32,541 nt of DNA, taken from contig JABUSQ010000019.1 of assembly GCA_021442665.1 (NCBI GenBank), forward strand, positions 1 to 32,541. The letters run 5' to 3'. The translations under genes and the position numbers were made by a program. This document shows positions 7,833 to 14,379 of the stretch, piece after piece (the stretch's first letter is position 1; each line of letters opens with the position of its first letter). The notes below the pieces were generated by a model. That model was given only the letters and a program-made list of their open reading frames with translations. It was not told the origin of the DNA and ran no database searches. This DNA comes from Oscillospiraceae bacterium (lineage in GTDB: Bacteria > Bacillota > Clostridia > Oscillospirales > Oscillospiraceae).

Positions 7833-8147
7833 TTATTCAAGTCCGTAGGGCCAGCCGATGAGACTGCCCACGTCGTAAAGCTCGGTGTAACCGAGAGCAC
7901 TGAGCTTCTCCGCAGCCTCGGAACTGCGTCTGCCGGAGCGGCAGTAGATGAGCAGGGGAACTGTCTTGTCCGGAATGATAATTGAAGCCGAGAAGGCGTC
8001 GATATCATCCACCGGAAACAGAACGGCATTTACTGCGTGACCTGTAATAAACTCCTCTTCCTCCCGAACGTCAAGCATTATTGCCCCGGGTACGGTATCC
8101 AATATCTCCTTTGCCTTGCTGAAGCTGACCTTTCTTATTTCTGCCAT
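7833..8147 (-). CDS. Single-domain rhodanese-like sulfurtransferase
   Basis: 104 residues, one rhodanese domain. The active-site loop CRSGRRS (69-75) has the catalytic Cys69 and the six-residue loop typical of sulfur-specific rhodaneses. MLDVREEEEFITGHAVNA (24-41) is the usual early motif. It would carry a persulfide and pass sulfur to an acceptor. The protein is probably cytoplasmic, with no signal peptide. It sits between the gatD-like and carboxyethylornithine synthase genes with 9- and 24-nt gaps, so it is co-transcribed, but I know no functional reason for this pairing. Confidence 0.9.
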   Translation of the reverse strand: MAEIRKVSFSKAKEILDTVPGAIMLDVREEEEFITGHAVNAVLFPVDDIDAFSASIIIPDKTVPLLIYCRSGRRSSEAAEKLSALGYTELYDVGSLIGWPYGLE

Positions 8148-8156
8148 AGCTCAGCC

Positions 8157-8879
8157 TCACTGCCTGTCAAAGGGCACAGCCTTGTCCTCAAACTCGCTAA
8201 GCCTCTGCTCGTAGGCGGCCATAGCCTGCTCACGAAATGCGCATCTGGGCTTGTCGATGCCGAGAAGACCCATGATATACTCGGTGAACAGTGGATTAAG
8301 GACAAGAACGGGGCCGAGAAGGTTTGCGCCCATGAGATTATTTCTGCGGACGCCCTCAAGAGCTGTCGATGTGTTAAGTCCCGTGCCTCTGTCGGCTTTA
8401 AATAGGAAGCAGTCGGATGCATCGCCGTAGACCATGGAGAACTGGGACTTGAAGCCCACAACGGTGATGCCGTCTATCCTGCCCATGACTTTACCGTTGT
8501 AGCGCTTGAACAGGTCGATTTGGGCAGTCAGCGGGAAAAGACCCAGAGCTCTGAAGTGTTCTCCGGAGGTAAGATTCTGAATCTCACTTAGAAAGACCTC
8601 AAAGGCATTACCCGTGGCAAGGATAACAACACCCTTATCCGTGAGGGCCTCTAGCCTGTCCCTGTAGGGCATGAGATACTCCGTGACTCTCTTCTGAGCT
8701 GCCTCGGACATGCTGCCCATGTAGAGCATGTCCACGTCGTTGCCGGCAAAATAGGGCACGGGGTCTGTTATCTCTGTCATGATGAATTCCGCATCGGGAA
8801 CGGAGAGCTTTAGGTATTCAATATTTCCGCTGTCACCGTAGAGGTTGCACAGCTTTGAAAACAGTATTTCAATCTTCAC
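8157..8879 (-). CDS. GatD-like glutamine amidotransferase subunit lacking catalytic Cys and His
   Basis: 240 residues, the size of GatD, the glutaminase partner of MurT in lipid II isoglutaminyl synthase. Fold blocks are recognisable: LYGDSGNIEYL (13-23), the nucleophile-elbow strand VVILATGNAFE (84-94), GLFPL (113-117), VGFKSQFS (141-148) and GANLLGPVLVLNP (184-196). Functional family members read roughly ILAxCGGYQ at the elbow and YLHGPLLxxNP near the end. Here the nucleophile position is Gly90 and the His position is Leu188, so glutamine hydrolysis by the classical triad is not expected. The GTG start overlaps the murT stop (GTGA), and GAGGAGG lies 10 nt upstream. The reading frame is intact, so this is a conserved-looking variant rather than a pseudogene. 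It may be structural, regulatory or use another chemistry. Confidence 0.82.
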   Translation of the reverse strand: MKIEILFSKLCNLYGDSGNIEYLKLSVPDAEFIMTEITDPVPYFAGNDVDMLYMGSMSEAAQKRVTEYLMPYRDRLEALTDKGVVILATGNAFEVFLSEIQNLTSGEHFRALGLFPLTAQIDLFKRYNGKVMGRIDGITVVGFKSQFSMVYGDASDCFLFKADRGTGLNTSTALEGVRRNNLMGANLLGPVLVLNPLFTEYIMGLLGIDKPRCAFREQAMAAYEQRLSEFEDKAVPFDRQ

Positions 8880-10261
8880 TTTGCCTGAGCCTCCTCTATC
8901 TTTGCCTTCACAGCCTCCAAAACCTTGCGAGCGGCAGACACGAGGTAAAGGTCGTACATTATAAAAACAGCGTCACAGTTCTCGGCATCCAAAAGCTCCA
9001 CGGTCTTGTAAATATCATCCGTTGTCTTAAAACCGGAGACATCAACTCCGTCTATCATGGCTCTCAGAATGTGGTCAGCACTTCTGGGACCGCCGAAAAT
9101 GACCTGACCGATGGTATCGTCGGCGAGGGGGGCATAGGAGCAGTCATATATCCAGCTGATATTCTCCGTGTTGCCGCAGTTCTCGTGAATATCATCGATA
9201 ATGACGATGACGGCCTTATTCCTGCCCACGGATTTTCTTGCGTAGTCTATGGCTCTAGAGCAGGCTATGGGATTCTGGCTCTTGGCAAGCTGAAGCGTAA
9301 TGGGCTTGCCGCAGCATTCCTCACGGTCAAATCTGGAGGCAACTATTTTCACACCATGCAGCCCCGACTCTATCTGCTCGGGAGAAAGACCCAGTTCGGT
9401 ACAGACAGCGGCTGCTGCTGCGGTGTTATAGATATTGGAGATGTTGTCGTTTAAAAGCCTGAGGCGGAACTCTTTCCCACCGTGGGAAACCGTTAGCGTT
9501 CTGCACTCGGTATCAACGGCTGTGACGGTATAATCCGGGACGGGGTTCTTAAATCCGCAGGCACTGCAATGCACTCGGCCGATGTGGTTATATCTTGTGT
9601 AGTCGTACACAAGCTCAGCGCCGCAGACGGGGCAGTAGCTTATATCCTTTATCTCACGCCCAACATCAAAGCATTCCGTGCCGAACATATGCTCTACGCC
9701 GAAATAGAGCCTTCTGTTGGCGGGGCTGCCCAGAGCTGAGCATATAATGTCATCGGCATTCAGTACCAGCGTGGTGTTCTCGGGGATGGCAGAGGAAATG
9801 ATATAGGAAATGAATTCCGTGTTTGCGTTGCGCTTTACGGAGTCGCGCATGATGTTGTTGCAGACGATGTAATCGGGTTTTATATGGGGATATATGCGCA
9901 GAGAGCTGCGCTCGTCCACCTCTAATACCGCTATATCGCTGTGAGGCTTTCCGAACAGATTGCTGTTATCAATTAGTGCGCTGGCAATGCCTGCGTCCAC
10001 ATTTGAGCCTGCGCTGTTATTGATAACATTAAAGCCGTTGGTGCGCAGAATACCCGCAATAAGATTACTGACGGTAGTTTTTCCGTTTGTGCCCGTGACT
10101 GCAATGACGGTTTTGGGCCTGCCCGTGCGTGACAGAAAATCCGGACAGAGTTTTATTGCTATTTTTCCCGGAAGAAAGCTTGCCTGACGGTGCAGCAGCT
10201 TCATACCGATACAGCAAAGCTTTGCGAAAATTGCCGTAAGAATATACCTTAACTGTTTCAT
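8876..10261 (-). CDS. MurT-like Mur ligase family protein (divergent)
   Basis: 461 residues with MurT order: an N-terminal segment ending PGKIAIKLCPDFL, ATP loop VTGTNGKTT (55-63), LEVDERSS (113-120), a four-Cys zinc ribbon (C210, C213, C232, C235) inserted in the Mur ligase core, and a DUF1727-type C-terminal domain. Standard MurT uses ATP to activate the D-Glu carboxylate of lipid II, and GatD supplies ammonia. Differences from the usual family text are seen: the RDQLDRYGE-like motif reads RDSVKRNANTE (139-149), and the DGxDxSW-like motif reads GNTENISW (363-370), with Asn367 where an Asp is normal. It is the first gene of the operon, with an extended -10 promoter 30 nt upstream. It is a MurT homologue; the reaction here may differ. 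Confidence 0.85.
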   Translation of the reverse strand: MKQLRYILTAIFAKLCCIGMKLLHRQASFLPGKIAIKLCPDFLSRTGRPKTVIAVTGTNGKTTVSNLIAGILRTNGFNVINNSAGSNVDAGIASALIDNSNLFGKPHSDIAVLEVDERSSLRIYPHIKPDYIVCNNIMRDSVKRNANTEFISYIISSAIPENTTLVLNADDIICSALGSPANRRLYFGVEHMFGTECFDVGREIKDISYCPVCGAELVYDYTRYNHIGRVHCSACGFKNPVPDYTVTAVDTECRTLTVSHGGKEFRLRLLNDNISNIYNTAAAAAVCTELGLSPEQIESGLHGVKIVASRFDREECCGKPITLQLAKSQNPIACSRAIDYARKSVGRNKAVIVIIDDIHENCGNTENISWIYDCSYAPLADDTIGQVIFGGPRSADHILRAMIDGVDVSGFKTTDDIYKTVELLDAENCDAVFIMYDLYLVSAARKVLEAVKAKIEEAQAK

Positions 10262-10290
10262 GTTTGCCTCGCATTTCGTGATGTTTTATT

Positions 10291-10319
10291 ATTCTAACAC
10301 AGATAGCGACAGCGCACAA
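10291..10319 (-). promoter_or_regulatory. Extended -10 promoter of the murT-like operon
   Basis: On the minus strand TTGTGC (10314-10319), 17 bp, TAGAAT (10291-10296), with TG one base before the -10. It lies 30 nt from the murT ATG, leaving a very short leader. The -35 is weak (3/6); the TGn extension compensates. Confidence 0.55.
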
Positions 10320-10550
10320 GGAAAATGTAAATAAGCGTTTTGCAAAAAAACATATAATAAACATATTAATATGCCATATGCTATCATCGCAGATAACGGC
10401 ATTGCCTGTTAAACTGGAGAGGCTGCATCCGTATGCAGATTCTGCACGTTATGACTGCTACGACAGGAGGCAAGAAGCTTCACCGCACCTAAGTCAATAT
10501 TATCCATATTTATGTTTTTGTGCCGAGGCCTGCACTGCCGAAAAAGCTAC
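10320..10550. other. Intergenic stretch with a possible 19-codon ORF
   Basis: AT-rich to 10380, then mixed. The only open frame with a possible ribosome site (GGAGAGG at 10416-10422) is a 19-codon ORF at 10433-10492 on the plus strand, reading MQILHVMTATTGGKKLHRT. It could be a micropeptide or chance. CTGCAT/ATGCAG around 10423-10438 forms a small hairpin at its start. No other feature is recognised. Confidence 0.3.
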
Positions 10551-10740
10551 ATAAGCGCCTGTCGGAGCATCCGCCGCAGAATTCTGCGGCGAAAAAGGGG
10601 GTTCTGCGCTTATCGGATAACATAATATTTTCATCCGTAACCAAACTGAATTACAGCTTGGTTACAATATGAAATCACCTTGGAAAACAAATTGTAAAAA
10701 TAGACTTACATCGAGGATTTTCTCGAAAATTTTTTATTTT
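10551..10740 (+). ncRNA. Candidate structured small RNA with terminator
   Basis: An outer stem ATAAGCGC (10551-10558) with GCGCTTAT (10606-10613) encloses CGGA-GCA-TCCG (10563-10573) and CCGCAG-AATT-CTGCGG (10574-10589). A second hairpin follows, GTAACCAA/TTGGTTAC (10637-10644, 10658-10665), with an inner CTG/CAG. Then TCGAG-GATTTT-CTCGA (10711-10726) leads into AAATTTTTTATTTT, an intrinsic-terminator look. The block sits before a separate promoter at 10756, so it is not simply the leader of the Nudix gene. I could not match it to a known RNA family or find a strong promoter for it. The orientation is inferred from the terminator. Confidence 0.35.
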
Positions 10741-10755
10741 TCTATGCAAAAATTA

Positions 10756-10784
10756 TGGAAATTGTCCCGAAGTCGTGCTATACT
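10756..10784 (+). promoter_or_regulatory. Extended -10 promoter of the Nudix gene
   Basis: TGGAAA (10756-10761), 17 bp, TATACT (10779-10784), with TGc immediately before the -10. It lies about 55 nt upstream of the Nudix ATG. Confidence 0.55.
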
Positions 10785-10839
10785 TAGCTCGCATTATGTA
10801 AAGCATGTAATTATTAATTATGTAAAGCGGAAATAGGAT

Positions 10840-11379
10840 ATGAAACTTGAAGAGCGAAGACTGAGCGGAGAATATAAGTACGAAGGCGTTATTGTCAAGG
10901 TGCGCCTTGATAAGGCGGAGCTTGTTAACGGCAGAGTTGTGAACAGGGAAGTGGTGGAGCATCCCGGCGGTGTTACTGTACTGCCCGTGGACGATGACGG
11001 CTACTGCTACTGTGTGAAGCAGTTCCGTTACCCATTCCAGAGGGTAATGCTTGAGGCGCCTGCAGGTAAGCTTGAATACGGTGAGGATGTATTTGAGTGC
11101 GCCGTGCGTGAGCTTTCTGAGGAGACGGGCTTCACTGCTGATAAGATGACTTATCTCGGCCCCTGCTGTACATCTCCCGGATTTTCCTCCGAGGTCCTGC
11201 ATATTTACCTCGCCACGGGGCTCCATGCCGGGGAGAGTCATCCCGACGAGAACGAGTTTTTGGATGTGGAAAAGCACCACATAGACGAGCTTTTTGAGAT
11301 GTGCATGAGCGGACAGATAGACGATGCAAAAACACTTATCGCCGTGCTCAAGGCAAGGCCAATACTACATGTTGACTGA
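10840..11379 (+). CDS. Nudix hydrolase, ADP-ribose pyrophosphatase type
   Basis: 179 residues. The Nudix box is complete: GKLEYGEDVFECAVRELSEE then TGF (about 76-98), with the REL and EE metal ligands. An upstream QFRYPF (62-67) and the downstream LGPCCTSPGFSSE block match the ADP-ribose pyrophosphatase subgroup, which splits ADP-ribose to AMP and ribose 5-phosphate. The role would be housekeeping removal of a reactive NAD breakdown product. A weak AGGA lies just before the ATG. It ends about 100 nt before murA, which has its own promoter. Other Nudix substrates are possible. Confidence 0.88.
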   Translation: MKLEERRLSGEYKYEGVIVKVRLDKAELVNGRVVNREVVEHPGGVTVLPVDDDGYCYCVKQFRYPFQRVMLEAPAGKLEYGEDVFECAVRELSEETGFTADKMTYLGPCCTSPGFSSEVLHIYLATGLHAGESHPDENEFLDVEKHHIDELFEMCMSGQIDDAKTLIAVLKARPILHVD

Positions 11380-11405
11380 AGGTTACAAAAGATTGCAAAA
11401 TATTG

Positions 11406-11434
11406 TTGATTAAGCGACAAAACTGTGCTATAAT
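11406..11434 (+). promoter_or_regulatory. Promoter of murA and following genes
   Basis: TTGATT (11406-11411), 17 bp, TATAAT (11429-11434) with TGc before the -10. A consensus -10 with an extended element suggests strong constitutive expression. GGAAGGTG lies at 11466-11473 before the murA ATG. Confidence 0.8.
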
Positions 11435-11479
11435 AAACGCGCACATCGGGGTGGGTGTGCAATACGGAAGGTGTAACAT

Positions 11480-12784
11480 ATGGAAAAGTATGTAATTAAC
11501 GGCGGAAAACCGCTGGTGGGCAGTGTGGATATAAGCGGTGCCAAGAATGCCGCTGTTGCCATTATCCCCGCGGCCCTCATGGTTAACGGTGTCTGCCGAA
11601 TTGAAAATATGCCGGAAATAAGCGATACAGATATGCTGCTTACAATCCTTACGCATCTCGGCGCTGAGGTAAAGCTCATAAATCGCTCAACCATTGAGAT
11701 CGACAGCAGAAATGTCAGCTTCTGTGATGCTCCCTTTGATCTCATGCGCAAGATCCGTGCGTCTTATTATCTCATAGGTGCAATGCTCAGCCGTTTCGGC
11801 CACGCAAAGACAACCATGCCCGGCGGCTGCAATTTCGGCGTTCGTCCCATTGACCAGCATATCAAGGGCATGACCGCATTGGGAGCCGATATCGACGTGA
11901 GAAACGGCTTTGTATATGCGGATGCTCCCGACGGCCGACTCCACGGCGCAAGGATATATCTTGACAAGGTCTCCGTTGGCGCAACGATGAATATCATTCT
12001 TGCGGCAACCATGGCAAGCGGCAGAACGATTATAGAAAATGCTGCCCGTGAGCCCCATATAGTTGACCTTGCAAACTTCCTTAACTCCATGGGTGCAGAC
12101 ATAAGAGGCGCGGGCACCGATACTATTAAAATCAATGGCGTGGACAGCCTCCACGGAGGAAGCTACAGCATAATTCCCGACCAGATCGAGGCAGGCACCT
12201 ATATGGTGGCAGCAGCGGCAACGGGCGGAGAGATAGTCGTCAGAAACGTTATTCCCAAGCATCTTGAGTGTATAAGCGCAAAGCTGCGTGAAACCGGCAC
12301 CATCGTGCAGGAGTATGAGGACTCTGTCCTTGTCAAGAGCAATGGAAATCTTCGCAAGGCCAATATTAAAACTCTGCCTTATCCCGGCTTCCCCACAGAT
12401 ATGCAGCCCCAGATGGGAACTCTGCTGTGCCTTGCAAACGGCACCTCAGTCATAACCGAGGGGATATACGATAACCGATTTAAATATGTCAGCGAGCTTC
12501 GGAAGATGGGCGCAGACATTCAGGTGGACGGCAGAATAGCCATTATTGAGGGAAGAACCAGGCTTACGGGGGCTCCTGTGATGGCTTGCGACCTTCGCGC
12601 AGGCGCCGCAATGGTCATTGCCGGTCTATGTGCATCGGGTACGACTGTTATTGAGGATATCCACTTTATTGAGCGCGGATATGAAAACCTCGTAGGTAAG
12701 CTCCGTGCGCTCGGTGCGGATATAACCATTGTGGACTTCCCCGAAGAGAATGAAAAAAGAGAAAAGATAATTTCCATAGGATAA
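11480..12784 (+). CDS. murA: UDP-N-acetylglucosamine 1-carboxyvinyltransferase
   Basis: 434 residues, normal length. It adds enolpyruvate from phosphoenolpyruvate to UDP-GlcNAc, the first committed step of peptidoglycan synthesis, in the cytoplasm. SGAKNAA (19-25) contains the conserved Lys22-Asn23. The active-site loop is PGGCNFGVRPID (114-125), with catalytic Cys117, the residue targeted by fosfomycin. Other family blocks are PDQIEAGTY and TLPYPGFPTDMQPQ, followed by EGIYDNRF. It heads a packed run with a metallo-beta-lactamase-fold gene 10 nt downstream. Firmicutes often have two MurA paralogues; which one this is cannot be told here. Confidence 0.96.
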   Translation: MEKYVINGGKPLVGSVDISGAKNAAVAIIPAALMVNGVCRIENMPEISDTDMLLTILTHLGAEVKLINRSTIEIDSRNVSFCDAPFDLMRKIRASYYLIGAMLSRFGHAKTTMPGGCNFGVRPIDQHIKGMTALGADIDVRNGFVYADAPDGRLHGARIYLDKVSVGATMNIILAATMASGRTIIENAAREPHIVDLANFLNSMGADIRGAGTDTIKINGVDSLHGGSYSIIPDQIEAGTYMVAAAATGGEIVVRNVIPKHLECISAKLRETGTIVQEYEDSVLVKSNGNLRKANIKTLPYPGFPTDMQPQMGTLLCLANGTSVITEGIYDNRFKYVSELRKMGADIQVDGRIAIIEGRTRLTGAPVMACDLRAGAAMVIAGLCASGTTVIEDIHFIERGYENLVGKLRALGADITIVDFPEENEKREKIISIG

Positions 12785-12794
12785 GGTAAATAAT

Positions 12795-13577
12795 ATGCGT
12801 ATAGTGACATTTGCCAGCGGCTCGTCGGGAAACTGCAGTCTCGTTTCATGCGGCAACGTCAATATACTTATCGATGCGGGTATATCCATGCGCAGGATTG
12901 TAAAGGGTCTTGCAGCTTTCGGACTCACTCCGCACGATATATGCGGAGTGCTCATAACACATGAGCACTCCGATCATATTTCGGGGCTTCCCATGCTCGT
13001 AAAGCACCACGGTGTAAAGGCTTTCACCGTGCCCGAATTGGTATGCGCCCTTGAGTATATTGAGCCGACCCTTGCGCCGAACATCAAATGCGTTGAACTG
13101 AATAAACCCTTCATGCTGGGGGACATTGAGGTTAAAGCCTTCAGAACTCCCCATGATTCAAAATACAGCGTCGGTTACAGGCTAATCGGCGATACTGTTT
13201 TTGCCTATGCCACGGATACAGGCTCTGTGACACATGAGCTGGTGGAGGGACTTATGGGAGCTGAAACGGTGCTCATCGAAGCAAATCATGATTTGCAGAT
13301 GCTTCGGTACGGGCCCTATCCCCCCTACCTGAAGCGCAGGATAATGTCGCCGACAGGGCATCTTTCCAACGATGACTGCAAAAAGCTTGCTTTACTGCTT
13401 GCAAACAGCGGAACAAAGCATATAATATTAGGACATCTGAGCAAGGAGAACAATACGCCGGAAAAGGCATACAAGGCGGTTGTTGGGGCGTTGAAGGGGC
13501 TTGATGTCAGACTCAGTGTTGCCCCTGCAACGGATTTTCTTGAGGTTTATACGGGAGAGAGCCTATGCTGGGAATAA
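12795..13577 (+). CDS. YycJ/WalJ-like metallo-beta-lactamase-fold hydrolase
   Basis: 260 residues. The N-terminal FASGSSGNC (6-14) and the metal motif THEHSDH (55-61) are typical of the YycJ/WalJ group, which also shows a later His and Asp (TPHD; ATDTG). The C-terminal LGHLSKENN is another family block. In Bacillus and relatives yycJ follows the walRK two-component genes and lies near rlmH; here rlmH overlaps it by 13 nt but walRK is absent. WalJ is linked to cell-wall and division coordination and has been proposed to act as a 5'-exonuclease in mismatch repair; its exact substrate remains open. Confidence 0.87.
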   Translation: MRIVTFASGSSGNCSLVSCGNVNILIDAGISMRRIVKGLAAFGLTPHDICGVLITHEHSDHISGLPMLVKHHGVKAFTVPELVCALEYIEPTLAPNIKCVELNKPFMLGDIEVKAFRTPHDSKYSVGYRLIGDTVFAYATDTGSVTHELVEGLMGAETVLIEANHDLQMLRYGPYPPYLKRRIMSPTGHLSNDDCKKLALLLANSGTKHIILGHLSKENNTPEKAYKAVVGALKGLDVRLSVAPATDFLEVYTGESLCWE

Positions 13578-14047
13578 AGCTTATCTGTGTGGGTAAAATC
13601 AAAGAAAAGTTTTATACTGATGCCGTAAACGAATATGCAAAAAGACTGTCCGCCTACTGTAAGCTCGAGTGCGTGGAACTCGCCGAGACGAGGCTTTCCG
13701 ATAACCCTTCGGATAAGGAGATAACTTCAGCTCTGGACAAGGAGGCAGCGGATATCGAAAGAGCTATTCCCGCAGGCGCCTACGTTGTTGCGCTATGTGT
13801 AGGAGAAAAACAGCTGAAAAGCGAGGAACTTGCGGAAAAAATAAATTCACTGGCACTTGCGGGAAAAGCAAAAATATGTTTTATTATAGGCGGGTCCTTC
13901 GGTATGGCGGAAAGCGTAAAACGCCGTGCCGACATGCGGCTTGGAATGTCGGAAATGACCTTCCCGCATCATCTCGCAAGGGTGATGCTTGCAGAACAGA
14001 TATACAGGAGCTTTAAGATAATCGAGGGCTCAAGATATCATAAATGA
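13565..14047 (+). CDS. rlmH: 23S rRNA (pseudouridine1915-N3)-methyltransferase
   Basis: 160 residues, usual RlmH size. It is a SPOUT-class (knotted) methyltransferase that methylates pseudouridine 1915 in helix 69 of 23S rRNA on assembled 70S ribosomes. The signature blocks are KLICVGKIKEKFY at the start, CFIIGGSFGMAESVKRRAD (the SAM-binding knot region) and FPHHLARVMLAEQIYRSFKI. The C-terminal tail GSRYHK is the family ending. It overlaps the upstream hydrolase gene by 13 nt, indicating tight coupling. Confidence 0.95.
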   Translation: MLGIKLICVGKIKEKFYTDAVNEYAKRLSAYCKLECVELAETRLSDNPSDKEITSALDKEAADIERAIPAGAYVVALCVGEKQLKSEELAEKINSLALAGKAKICFIIGGSFGMAESVKRRADMRLGMSEMTFPHHLARVMLAEQIYRSFKIIEGSRYHK

Positions 14048-14058
14048 CGGAGGACGGT

Positions 14059-14379
14059 ATGAAGGAAGAAATAAAGCCGGAATGGGGAAGACGGCTGACA
14101 GGAGAGCTTCAGAAAAAATGGCCTAAAGACGAAGCCGGTGAGCTTGTTGAGCCGGTTTTTCTCACCCACCGCATGTGCCTTGATATGGGTGATGAGATGC
14201 TGATCAATATGCTTGAGGCGTTCGGTATTCCCTGCATAAGACAATATCCCAACGACGGGGATTTCGGACGATTGCTGCTGGGAATGAGCGGAACGGGCGT
14301 TGATATTTATGTACCGAGAACTATGTATGAGGATGCAGTAAATTTAAGTGAAGGGAGAGCTGAATATGAGGAACTATAA
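14059..14379 (+). CDS. Small uncharacterised protein, DUF2007-like
   Basis: 106 residues from the ATG at 14059, which has GGAGG five nt upstream. An ATG at 14044 overlaps the rlmH stop but lacks a ribosome site. The segment LVEPVFLTHRMCLDMGDEML then LEAFGIPC, ending with GTGVDIYVPRTMYEDAVNL, resembles the short ferredoxin-like DUF2007 domain sometimes called a signal-transducing protein: access or age of a ligand, loop, then a VDIYV strand and final helix. The N-terminal third is charged. There is no membrane segment. It overlaps the next gene by 14 nt, so it belongs to the murA-to-chromate-transporter run. The function is unknown. Confidence 0.7.
   Translation: MKEEIKPEWGRRLTGELQKKWPKDEAGELVEPVFLTHRMCLDMGDEMLINMLEAFGIPCIRQYPNDGDFGRLLLGMSGTGVDIYVPRTMYEDAVNLSEGRAEYEEL

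Noticed and set aside
8157-8879. Sequencing error or pseudogene as the cause of the lost GatD catalytic residues
   Set aside because: Two separate positions are changed, the frame is uninterrupted, and the partner MurT differs in related segments; a single base error cannot explain this.
10551-10613. An insertion-sequence end or CRISPR repeat
   Set aside because: There is no transposase, target-site duplication or repeated unit; the arms form a nested structure, not a spaced array.
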